A stretch of DNA of 7,945 nucleotides from positions 1 to 7,945 of the forward strand of contig JABDPL010000040.1 in assembly GCA_013042825.1 (NCBI GenBank), given 5' to 3'. Under the pieces are notes generated by a model. It was not told where the DNA came from and searched no databases. It worked only from the letters and a program-made list of their open reading frames with translations. Below are positions 1 to 6,208 of this stretch, piece by piece; position 1 is the stretch's first letter; each line of letters begins with the position of its first letter. Source of the DNA: Flavobacteriaceae bacterium (lineage in GTDB: Bacteria > Bacteroidota > Bacteroidia > Flavobacteriales > Flavobacteriaceae). The translations under genes and the position numbers were made by a program.

Positions 1-404
1 ATATCACGATGACCCGGGCTATTCAGCCAGGCATTCACTACCGATTCTGCATAACGATAACCGTAGGCGACGTTTTCGCCAACACGAAGCGCACCAACGG
101 CATTTTCAAGATTTGCTTTTCTTAAAAAGAAGTTATCATGTGAAATATCCTCCTTATCAATCATATACTCGGTATGACTGTAAGCTTCGGCTTTCGCCTG
201 ACTAAGATATTCGAGGGTATTTAATCCGAGGGAGATCCTGTGATCATTGATCAATTCCATGATCTCGATCTCAATTACCTTCGTATCCGGAACGTAAGAA
301 GACACAAGCGCATCGATTGTATCCTCTTCAATGGCATCTGTTGAACAAGAAAATGTCATCAGAGCGGTCAATGCCAGTACTGGCCATAACGTAGGTCGTT
401 TCAT
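1..404 (-). CDS. CAP-domain (SCP/PR1, YkwD-like) lipoprotein, C-terminus outside window
   Basis: Translating the minus strand from the ATG at 402-404 gives 134 residues that run off the left edge. The N-terminus is a lipoprotein signal peptide: MKRP, a hydrophobic stretch at about residues 5-18, then a relaxed lipobox ending in Cys20, followed by acidic residues. From about residue 45 a CAP domain follows: LINDHR with a GLNTLEY segment, then SHTEYM (His77), GENVAYG (Glu110) and WLNSPGHRD (His132). These match the conserved His/Glu/His cavity positions of bacterial CAP proteins. CAP proteins of this YkwD type are secreted or surface-anchored and mostly of unknown biochemical role, so none is assigned. 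Placement in the outer membrane or periplasm is inferred from the signal. It follows pdxH in the same direction but across 182 non-coding bases, so it is probably its own transcription unit. I see no clear TAnnTTTG box upstream. Confidence 0.88.
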   Translation of the reverse strand, partial: MKRPTLWPVLALTALMTFSCSTDAIEEDTIDALVSSYVPDTKVIEIEIMELINDHRISLGLNTLEYLSQAKAEAYSHTEYMIDKEDISHDNFFLRKANLENAVGALRVGENVAYGYRYAESVVNAWLNSPGHRD

Positions 405-475
405 TGTAGGGTTTTAAGATTTGGAATGGCAAAATATTAACCCTAAAGGACAGTAACTGTTAAAAAAATGTTAAT

Positions 476-503
476 ATCGATGAAATGCATGTATTTCGTC
501 GAT
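476..503. repeat. Near-perfect 28-base palindrome made of two motif half-sites
   Basis: The left half ATCGATGAAATGCAT (476-490) and the right half CATGTATTTCGTCGAT (488-503) are inverted copies of one motif, consensus ATCGAYGAAATRCAT. The two halves differ at only two symmetric positions. If transcribed from the plus strand both differences become G-U wobble pairs; on the minus strand they would be A-C mismatches. It may be an operator for a dimeric regulator, or a hairpin at the 3' end of the pdxH transcript. Confidence 0.75.
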
Positions 504-517
504 TTTTATTGTTTTTA

Positions 518-561
518 ATCGATGAAATGCATTGTGAAGTTAAATATATGTGTATTTCATC
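518..561. repeat. Second inverted pair of the same motif, with a 18-base spacer
   Basis: ATCGATGAAATGCAT at 518-532 is an exact 15-base copy of 476-490, 42 bases further on. TGTATTTCATC at 551-561 is the inverted partner, with one difference over 11 positions. The flank TTTTAATCGAT also occurs twice (513-523 and 575-585). Together with the preceding palindrome this gives four motif copies alternating plus, minus, plus, minus within 86 bases. Confidence 0.72.
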
Positions 562-586
562 CTAATAATAAGACTTTTAATCGATT

Positions 587-1234
587 TTATGGTGCTAAAC
601 GTTCCAGAATCCAATTATAATCTTCGTCCAGAGTGTATCGAAGCCTGTCGTGTAGCCTGTTTGCCCTGCCTTGCCAAAACTCCATTTCGAGCGGTCTCAC
701 GAGGATACCACCCCAATTTGGCGGTCTTGGAATGTCCTTGCCTTCAAATTTATCTTCCAGAGCTTTCATCCTGTTTTCCAAAACCTCACGGCTATCAACA
801 ACTTCGCTTTGATCGGAAGCATGCGCACTTAACTGACTGCCTCGCGGACGGGTTTCAAAATAGCCGTCACTTAAATTTTCGGCCAGTTTTTCTGCCTTAC
901 CCTTAATGATAACCTGCCGCTCGGCCGCATGCCAGAAAAAAGACAGGCAAACATTGGGATCTCTTTCCATAGAACGTCCTTTTTTACTTAAATAATTAGT
1001 GAAGAACACAAAACCTTCATGAGTAAAACGCTTTAATAGAACAATTCTACTTCGCGGAAATCCGTCAGAGCTAATAGTCGATAAGGTCATGGCATTGGCC
1101 TCGTCTATCGAAAAGAATTCTTCGACCTCATAAAACCATTTTTGAAATAACTCCAAGGGGTTATCAGAAACCGTATTCTCAGACAGTTCACCTTTTTCGT
1201 AGGACTTTCTATAATGACTCAGATCCTTATTCAT
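587..1234 (-). CDS. pdxH: Pyridoxamine 5'-phosphate oxidase
   Basis: This 215-residue protein oxidises pyridoxamine or pyridoxine 5'-phosphate to pyridoxal 5'-phosphate using FMN and oxygen, the last step of vitamin B6 synthesis and salvage; it acts as a cytoplasmic homodimer. Family signatures are all present: the FMN-binding RSRIVLLK (residues 61-68), FFTNYLSKKG (77-86) and RQV (106-108), the RPRGSQLSAHAS segment (129-140), PPNWGG (171-176), the substrate-binding GRANRLHDR (189-197) and the C-terminal ERLAP. Length is close to E. coli PdxH (218 residues) and nothing is missing. The ATG at 1232-1234 lies 21 bases after the rnz stop, so it is very likely the last gene of the pyrR-pyrB-rnz run. 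I see no own promoter. Confidence 0.97.
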   Translation of the reverse strand: MNKDLSHYRKSYEKGELSENTVSDNPLELFQKWFYEVEEFFSIDEANAMTLSTISSDGFPRSRIVLLKRFTHEGFVFFTNYLSKKGRSMERDPNVCLSFFWHAAERQVIIKGKAEKLAENLSDGYFETRPRGSQLSAHASDQSEVVDSREVLENRMKALEDKFEGKDIPRPPNWGGILVRPLEMEFWQGRANRLHDRLRYTLDEDYNWILERLAP

Positions 1235-1255
1235 GATTAAGCAAGTTAATGTTTT

Positions 1256-2167
1256 TCAAATTTCAAAAACCTTACCTGACTCCGCAAGTTCAACATCGGA
1301 AAATTCAGTTTGAGCTTCTCGCCTGAAATCTTCCACGTCTTCGTATCTGGAAGAGAAATGTCCTAAAATCAGTTTCCCTGCATTTGCCGCTTGTGCGATC
1401 TTTGCTGCATCAATTGCTGTGGAATGTTTAGTAAGCTCGGCCAAACGCTGATGCTGTTGAAGAAAAGTGGATTCATGATACAAGGCATCGACCTTGTTTA
1501 TTATCGGTATAATCGCGGGATCATAACCCGTATCGCTGCAAAAAGCATATGACTTGGGTTCAGGTCCGGGAAAGGTCACATCCTGATTTTTAACGAGTTG
1601 TCCGTCGTTATTATATACATCGGCTCCTTGCTTTAATTTCGAATAATAGGCCACATCAACATCAGCTTCTCTAACCTTGTTCGCATTCAATTTACGAGGC
1701 GCCGGTTTTTCCTTAAAGAGGAAACCATTAGTGTAGATCCTGTGATCAAGCGGTATGGTGCGCACCTCAACCTTTTCGTCTTCGAAGATCAACTCCGACT
1801 GCTTTGAATTCAATTCATGAAAATAAAGGCCATAGTTCGTCCAGGAATCAGCTAGTTTCATTTGTAAGGTTATCACTTCCTTTATGCCCTTCGGACCATA
1901 AATATGCAAATCGGCTTGCCTTGACAGTAATCGGAAAGTTGAAATCAATCCTACCAAACCGAAATAATGATCCCCGTGCAGATGGGAAATGAATATATGC
2001 TTGATCCTCGAGAATTTGATCTTGTGTTTTCTGAGGAGAACCTGTGTGCCTTCACCACAATCAATCAAGAAAATATGGTTCCTGATATACAAAACTTGTG
2101 AGGTAGGATGCGTATTAATTCGCGGAGTAGCGCTATGACAGCCGAGTATGGTTAATTTCATCGACAT
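1256..2167 (-). CDS. rnz: Ribonuclease Z (tRNA 3'-processing endonuclease)
   Basis: This 303-residue metallo-beta-lactamase-fold enzyme cleaves the 3' trailer from tRNA precursors in the cytoplasm. Metal-binding and catalytic motifs are visible in order: SHLHGDH at residues 61-67, LDHR around His142, SDTGYD starting at residue 211, the HEST segment at 231-234, HSTA at 248-251, and the C-terminal GHFSSRY at 269-275. Length matches the short bacterial RNase Z form (about 305 residues). The insert at roughly 150-205 fits the flexible arm region, which I infer from position only. The ATG at 2165-2167 shares its A with the TAA of the upstream STAS-like gene, suggesting translational coupling; a second in-frame ATG at residue 3 (2159-2161) is possible and would trim only two residues. 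Confidence 0.97.
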   Translation of the reverse strand: MSMKLTILGCHSATPRINTHPTSQVLYIRNHIFLIDCGEGTQVLLRKHKIKFSRIKHIFISHLHGDHYFGLVGLISTFRLLSRQADLHIYGPKGIKEVITLQMKLADSWTNYGLYFHELNSKQSELIFEDEKVEVRTIPLDHRIYTNGFLFKEKPAPRKLNANKVREADVDVAYYSKLKQGADVYNNDGQLVKNQDVTFPGPEPKSYAFCSDTGYDPAIIPIINKVDALYHESTFLQQHQRLAELTKHSTAIDAAKIAQAANAGKLILGHFSSRYEDVEDFRREAQTEFSDVELAESGKVFEI

Positions 2168-2499
2168 TAAAAACCGAGATCACGCTCAATTTCTTCCATT
2201 TCTATAATATCGTAAGCTTCTTGTAAGGTTGGAACCACGACAAGTTCATCAGGCACCTCATCAAAATCAACCTTATCGGTAACAATCACAAAGGAGTGCT
2301 TAGCCTTCCGATGGTCATTAGACAATTTCAGGAAATCAATAAGTTCAAAAAGGTCGATTTTTTTCAGGCTCATGAGATTGATAATGATATTGTCGGTACT
2401 GACCTCTTCATACATTTCGACCAATTTCTTAACCAACCCGGGAATACTGATTCTTTCTTGCGTTATCAGGGTGAAATTTTCTGATCGGTCAACTAACAT
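2167..2499 (-). CDS. Small STAS-like protein of unknown function between pyrB and rnz
   Basis: The predicted protein has 110 residues, is acidic at the C-terminus, and has no signal peptide or membrane segment, so it is probably cytoplasmic. The pattern suggests a small alternating alpha/beta fold of STAS (anti-sigma-antagonist) type: a strand near 9-14, a helix near 20-32, the strand NIIINLMSL (37-45), a helix near 48-62, the strand SFVIVTD (69-75), then VVVPTLQEAYDIIEMEEIE (87-105) as strand plus helix. I see no clear SpoIIAA-type phosphorylatable serine signature, so partner-switching is not claimed. It sits 4 bases after the pyrB stop (tandem TGA TGA) and its TAA overlaps the rnz ATG. That tight coupling argues it is a real gene and hints at a role linked to its neighbours, but the function is unknown. 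Confidence 0.8.
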   Translation of the reverse strand: MLVDRSENFTLITQERISIPGLVKKLVEMYEEVSTDNIIINLMSLKKIDLFELIDFLKLSNDHRKAKHSFVIVTDKVDFDEVPDELVVVPTLQEAYDIIEMEEIERDLGF

Positions 2500-2503
2500 G
2501 TCA

Positions 2504-3433
2504 TCATTTTTTAATCTTCGATGCCAGCAAATAAATCACGGCCATTCGTATAGCAACCCCATTCTCAACCTGATTCAGTATGATCGCTTGATCGGAATCG
2601 GCAACATCACTTGTGATCTCCACGCCACGGTTAATCGGTCCGGGGTGCATAATTGTAATATCCTTTCCTATGTCCTCAAGCAGTTGCTTATTAACACCAT
2701 ATTGCTGGGTATATTCCCGTGTTGTCGGGAAATAACTAACCGCCATACGTTCATTTTGAACGCGAAGCATATTCGCTACATCACACCATTCAAGCGCTTT
2801 TCTCAGGTCGGTTTCAATTTCGATACCAAGTTGTTCTATATGTTTAGGGATCAGGCTTAATGGACCACAAACTTTCACGTCGGCTCCAAGCAATTGAAGT
2901 GCAAAAATATTTGACAAAGCTACCCTGCTGTGCAGAATATCTCCTACAATGGCCACCTTTTTTCCTTTCACCTGGCCAAGCCTTTCCCTTATTGAATAGG
3001 TATCGAGTAAAGCTTGTGTTGGGTGTTCATGAGCTCCGTCACCTGCATTTATGATATGTGCATCTACATGATTTGCAAGAAAAACGCATGATCCCGGATT
3101 TGGATGCCGCATGACAACCATATCAACTTTCATCGAGAGAATATTATTAACAGTATCTATAAGAGTTTCCCCTTTTTTAACAGACGACTGGGAAGCTGAA
3201 AAATTGATCACATCAGCCGACAGCCGTTTTTCCGCTAATTCAAAAGATAATTTGGTTCGTGTGGAATTCTCAAAGAACAGATTGGCAATTGTGATATCTC
3301 GAAGAGAAGGTACCTTTTTAATGGGCCTGTTGATAACCTCCTTAAAATGATCGGCTGTCTGGAATATAAGTTCGATATCATCCCTTTTCAAGTACTTAAT
3401 TCCGAGTAGGTGATCAACACTTAATTCACTCAT
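2504..3433 (-). CDS. pyrB: Aspartate carbamoyltransferase, catalytic chain
   Basis: This 309-residue enzyme condenses carbamoyl phosphate with aspartate to give carbamoyl-aspartate, the first committed step of pyrimidine synthesis. The carbamoyl-phosphate motif FENSTRT is at residues 54-60, the active-site loop SSVKKGET at 83-90, HPTQALLD at 137-144, GDILHSRVA at 164-172 and HPGPINRG at 263-270, so all catalytic segments are present. Length is typical of a free catalytic chain. No regulatory chain gene (pyrI) follows; the next gene is the STAS-like protein. The enzyme may therefore work as an unregulated trimer, as in Bacillus, unless pyrI lies elsewhere. It starts at an ATG 3 bases after the pyrR stop. 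Confidence 0.97.
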   Translation of the reverse strand: MSELSVDHLLGIKYLKRDDIELIFQTADHFKEVINRPIKKVPSLRDITIANLFFENSTRTKLSFELAEKRLSADVINFSASQSSVKKGETLIDTVNNILSMKVDMVVMRHPNPGSCVFLANHVDAHIINAGDGAHEHPTQALLDTYSIRERLGQVKGKKVAIVGDILHSRVALSNIFALQLLGADVKVCGPLSLIPKHIEQLGIEIETDLRKALEWCDVANMLRVQNERMAVSYFPTTREYTQQYGVNKQLLEDIGKDITIMHPGPINRGVEITSDVADSDQAIILNQVENGVAIRMAVIYLLASKIKK

Positions 3434-3436
3434 GCT

Positions 3437-3976
3437 TTAATTATTAGTTAGATAAACTGCATCTTCACCATCATATTCTTTCCAGTGCACTGTTACGCGC
3501 TCCTCGTTAATAGCATCGACCTGCCTGCCTTTATAATCGGGTTGGATGGGTAAATGTCTGCTAAACCGCCTATCGATCAATGTCAATAACTCAATATTTT
3601 TTGGTCGGCCGAATGACTGTATTGCAGTAAGGGCTGAACGAATGCTCCTTCCAGTGTACAAGACGTCGTCTATGAATACAACATTCTTGTCTTCCACTAT
3701 GAAATTGATCTCGGTTGAATTCGCCTCCAAAGGCTTTGTTCCCCTTCTGAAGTCATCCCTGAAAAATGTGATATCCAGATATCCGATCTTCAGTTCTTTA
3801 AGACCGTAGTCTTCCCTGAACATCGCCGCTAATCTGTCGACCAGGGCCTTCCCTCGGGGTTGAATGCCGATTAAAACCGTATTGCTAAAATCATCATGAT
3901 TTTCAATAAGCTGACAAGCCAATCGATGAAGAATGATGTTTACCTCTTTGGAATTAAGTAAAACTTTCTGGCTCAT
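3437..3976 (-). CDS. pyrR: PyrR bifunctional regulator / uracil phosphoribosyltransferase
   Basis: This 179-residue phosphoribosyltransferase has the PRPP-binding loop VVFIDDVLYTGRS at residues 99-111, GIQPRG at 37-42 and LDITFFRDD at 67-75, and the DRRFSRHLPIQPDYKG segment (135-150) typical of PyrR rather than of Upp-type uracil phosphoribosyltransferase. In Gram-positive bacteria PyrR binds UMP and pyr mRNA leaders to attenuate transcription, and also makes UMP from uracil and PRPP. Here it is the first gene of the run with pyrB. Its own leader is very short with no terminator or antiterminator pair, so RNA-based control at this locus is not supported by the sequence; enzyme activity is the safer assignment. 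Confidence 0.95.
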   Translation of the reverse strand: MSQKVLLNSKEVNIILHRLACQLIENHDDFSNTVLIGIQPRGKALVDRLAAMFREDYGLKELKIGYLDITFFRDDFRRGTKPLEANSTEINFIVEDKNVVFIDDVLYTGRSIRSALTAIQSFGRPKNIELLTLIDRRFSRHLPIQPDYKGRQVDAINEERVTVHWKEYDGEDAVYLTNN

Positions 3977-3999
3977 ATGCTTCTACGCCTGCAGTTGGG

Positions 4000-4007
4000 C
4001 AAAGTTA
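4000..4007 (-). promoter_or_regulatory. Candidate Bacteroidota promoter -7 box for the pyrR operon
   Basis: The minus strand reads TAACTTTG, an exact match to the Bacteroidota -7 consensus TAnnTTTG. A partial -33 element, TCTG against TTTG, lies at 4027-4030 with a 19-base spacer. It lies between the rpsA terminator and the pyrR ATG. It predicts transcription starting near 3994-3997 and a leader of only about 20 bases. Confidence 0.6.
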
Positions 4008-4043
4008 ATTCAAAAAAACCATTTGACAGAAATGCAGCTAATG

Positions 4044-4086
4044 AAAAAAGCCTTTCGCCATTCCATCGGAATGAGCAAAAGGCTTT
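4044..4086 (-). terminator. Intrinsic terminator of rpsA
   Basis: On the minus strand, starting 21 bases past the rpsA stop, an inverted repeat opens with AAAGCCTTT and closes with AAAGGCTTT, with an inner ATTCC/GGAAT stem around a GAT loop and a small internal mismatch. It is followed directly by a run of T (plus-strand A run at 4044-4049). This is a strong rho-independent terminator separating rpsA from the pyrR operon. Confidence 0.92.
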
Positions 4087-4106
4087 AATTGATTTTAAGG
4101 ACATGC

Positions 4107-5948
4107 TTATTTTCCGTCCATTTTATCTTTAAGCGCCTGCAAAGCATCGTTGGCATCACCAAGGGTTGGCTTGGATTCTTTAGCTGCCACCTTGCTGCGT
4201 TTCTTAGCTGCTTTCACGATCTGCGCTTCTTCTTCTCTATGAACAGCAGAATGCGAAGCTACAACGCGTTTAAAGTCTTTATTGAATTCGATGATCTTGA
4301 ATTCAGCTTGTTCACCTTTCTTAAGTTTTTTGCCGTCTTCTTTTTCAAGATGTCTGGAAGGAACAAAAGCTGTGATATCTTCGTTCAACTTAATGGTTGC
4401 TCCTTTATCAACGATCTCGGCAATTTCAGTTTTATGAATGGTATTTAATCCGAATTCAGTTTCATATTTATCCCAAGGATTTTCTTTGGTCTGCTTATGC
4501 CCGAGGCTCAATTTTCTACCTTCAACATCGAGTTCAAGAACAATTACCTCAAGATTATCACCTACAGTACAGAACTCGCTTGGGTGCTTAACTTTTTCGG
4601 TCCAGGATAAATCAGAAATATAGATCAAACCGTCAATTCCTTCTTCCATTTCTACAAATACACCAAAATTCGTGAAATTTCTCACGATTCCTGTATGCTT
4701 AGAGCCAACAGGGTACTTAGATGTAATGTCTGTCCATGGGTCCGGAGTCAATTGCTTCATACCGAGTGACATTTTTCGATCCTCGCGATCCAGGGTTAGA
4801 ATGACCGCCTCTATTTCATCGCCTACAGAAACGAAATCCTGGGCAGAACGGAGGTGAGTTGACCATGACATTTCAGAAACATGGATCAGGCCTTCAACGC
4901 CCTCAGCCACTTCTATGAACGCACCATAATCAGCAATTACCACTACCCTTCCTTTAACTTTATCACCGATCTTCATCTCTTCGCTAAGCGCCTCCCAAGG
5001 ATGCTTGCTCAACTGCTTCAATCCGAGCTGGATTCGTGATTTATCCTCATCAAAATCAAGGATTACAACATTCAGTTTCTGATCGAGTTCAACAATCTCG
5101 CTCGGGTGGTTGATCCTTGACCATGATAAGTCAGTAATATGAATAAGTCCGTCCACACCACCAAGATCCATAAATACACCGTAAGAGGTGATATTTTTCA
5201 CGGTTCCTTCAAGTACCTGACCTTTCTCCAACTGGCTGATGATCTCTTTCTTCTGTTCTTCGATATCGGCCTCGATCAACGCTTTGTGTGAAACTACAAC
5301 ATTCTTGAATTCATGATTGATCTTAACGACCTTGAATTCCATAGTCTTGTTTACATATTGATCATAATCACGGATCGGTTTAACATCGATCTGAGATCCT
5401 GGAAGGAAGGCCTCAATTCCGAAGACATCAACTATCATTCCTCCTTTGGTCCTGCATTTAACAAATCCATTAACGATCTCGCCAGAATCATAGGCAGCAT
5501 TTACGCGATCCCATGCCTTGATCACACGGGCTTTTCGGTGAGACAGCACCAGTTGGCCGGTAGGGTCTTCACGCACATCGATAAGCACTTCAACCTTATC
5601 CCCTACCTTAAGATCGGGGTTATATCGGAATTCGTTTAATGAGATTACACCTTCAGACTTGGCATTGATATCGATGATAACATCGCGATCGCTTAAGTGA
5701 ATCACCTCACCCTCTACGACTTCGTTATTCAGGGTATCGACAAAATTCTCATTGACGAGTTTCTCGAACTCCTCCATTTTTTTGTCTTCAACCTGCTCAA
5801 TACCTTCTTCGTAGTGGTTCCAGTCGAATTCTTTCAGAAATTTTTCGGGATTAGCTTGAGCTTCAGACAGCTCTTGTGTTTCAGTGGTCTTTACTTCAGC
5901 CTGCACTTCTTCTGCAGGTGTTTCCACTGTTGTCTTTTTTTCAGCCAT
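4107..5948 (-). CDS. rpsA: 30S ribosomal protein S1
   Basis: This 613-residue protein binds mRNA on the small ribosomal subunit. Six S1 (OB-fold) repeats can be placed at about residues 75-138, 156-223, 241-311, 326-397, 413-484 and 498-567. Repeats 3-5 are the most alike, with GVFMDLGGVDGLIHITDLSW, GAFIEVAEGVEGLIHVSEMSW and GVFVEMEEGIDGLIYISDLSW, each domain ending near LGxKQ and a Pro-Trp. An acidic Glu-rich N-terminal extension (1-60) and a Lys/Ala-rich tail (575-613) flank them; such extensions are expected in Bacteroidota S1 and are probably flexible. The ATG at 5946-5948 has no Shine-Dalgarno sequence; the upstream bases are A-rich. It is monocistronic by layout: its own promoter region upstream and a strong terminator downstream. 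Confidence 0.98.
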   Translation of the reverse strand: MAEKKTTVETPAEEVQAEVKTTETQELSEAQANPEKFLKEFDWNHYEEGIEQVEDKKMEEFEKLVNENFVDTLNNEVVEGEVIHLSDRDVIIDINAKSEGVISLNEFRYNPDLKVGDKVEVLIDVREDPTGQLVLSHRKARVIKAWDRVNAAYDSGEIVNGFVKCRTKGGMIVDVFGIEAFLPGSQIDVKPIRDYDQYVNKTMEFKVVKINHEFKNVVVSHKALIEADIEEQKKEIISQLEKGQVLEGTVKNITSYGVFMDLGGVDGLIHITDLSWSRINHPSEIVELDQKLNVVILDFDEDKSRIQLGLKQLSKHPWEALSEEMKIGDKVKGRVVVIADYGAFIEVAEGVEGLIHVSEMSWSTHLRSAQDFVSVGDEIEAVILTLDREDRKMSLGMKQLTPDPWTDITSKYPVGSKHTGIVRNFTNFGVFVEMEEGIDGLIYISDLSWTEKVKHPSEFCTVGDNLEVIVLELDVEGRKLSLGHKQTKENPWDKYETEFGLNTIHKTEIAEIVDKGATIKLNEDITAFVPSRHLEKEDGKKLKKGEQAEFKIIEFNKDFKRVVASHSAVHREEEAQIVKAAKKRSKVAAKESKPTLGDANDALQALKDKMDGK

Positions 5949-6006
5949 AGCTGATATTTATTTTGTATCCTGTGTTTAGTTGAAGAGATGTGCGGAACAT
6001 TCACAG

Positions 6007-6058
6007 AAGCGTTAAAATTAATTTCACCCTTTTAATCCTTCATTAACCGCTTAAAAGG
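6007..6058 (-). promoter_or_regulatory. Candidate structured leader of rpsA mRNA (interleaved inverted repeats)
   Basis: In transcript order, arm A CCTTTTAA (6058-6051), arm B GCGGTTAA (6050-6043), arm A' TTAAAAGG (6035-6028) and arm B' TTAACGC (6015-6009) follow each other. A pairs perfectly with A' (8 base pairs) and B pairs with B' (7 base pairs, one bulged G). The A-B-A'-B' order makes these either an H-type pseudoknot or two mutually exclusive hairpins. It lies 58-109 bases ahead of the rpsA ATG. The region is AT-rich, so chance pairing is possible. Confidence 0.35.
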
Positions 6059-6062
6059 AGCG

Positions 6063-6070
6063 CAAAAATA
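6063..6070 (-). promoter_or_regulatory. Candidate Bacteroidota promoter -7 box for rpsA
   Basis: The minus strand reads TATTTTTG, an exact fit to TAnnTTTG. A good -33 TTTG is not seen at the expected spacing. It predicts a start near 6058 and a leader of about 110 bases, which would begin right at the first arm of the inverted repeats. Confidence 0.45.
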
Positions 6071-6173
6071 AACCTTTTTATAATAAATGCCTAATTTGTT
6101 TTATTAATTCTAAGTCTTTGATTTTTAAAGCGCTAAAGTTATCAACAATAGTTTTCCAAAACAGCTGATTTTT

Positions 6174-6181
6174 TATCTTTA
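6174..6181 (+). promoter_or_regulatory. Candidate promoter -7 box for the LysM-protein gene
   Basis: TATCTTTA matches TAnnTTTG at seven of eight positions, with a T-rich -33-like TTTT at 6152-6155, 18 bases upstream. It would give a leader of roughly 20-25 bases. The 260-base region 5949-6208 is thus a divergent promoter region serving rpsA to the left and this gene to the right. Confidence 0.4.
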
Positions 6182-6208
6182 CCGCATTAACATTTAATCA
6201 GCAACATT

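Larger units (their letters stand above)
405..586. other. Non-coding spacer between pdxH and the CAP lipoprotein gene
   Basis: This AT-rich stretch has no convincing gene on either strand. Both flanking genes read leftward, so it holds the pdxH 3' region and the upstream region of the lipoprotein gene. It contains the alternating repeat cluster listed separately. The part nearest the lipoprotein gene (405-475) has only a weak promoter-like sequence on the minus strand (TAATATTTTG, about 430-439) that does not fit TAnnTTTG spacing. No classical GC-rich hairpin with a T run follows pdxH. Confidence 0.7.

Noticed and set aside
476..561. CRISPR array from the repeated 15-base motif
   Set aside because: The copies alternate in orientation, spacers are irregular in length, and no cas gene is present.
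550..906. 118-residue plus-strand reading frame overlapping the end of pdxH
   Set aside because: It is antisense to the well-supported pdxH frame, its composition is unlike a real protein (Cys/Pro/His-rich scatter), and it has no family features.
2372..2860. 162-residue plus-strand reading frame across the STAS-like gene and pyrB
   Set aside because: It lies antisense to two supported genes and shows no recognisable domain; it is a shadow of pyrB codon use.
4245..5720. Possible DNA repeats inside rpsA
   Set aside because: The similarity is at protein level, from the six S1 domains, and does not indicate a mobile or tandem DNA repeat.
5697..5954. 85-residue plus-strand hydrophobic reading frame opposite the rpsA start
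   Set aside because: The apparent Phe/Leu-rich membrane segment comes from reading the Glu/Lys-rich S1 N-terminus backwards.
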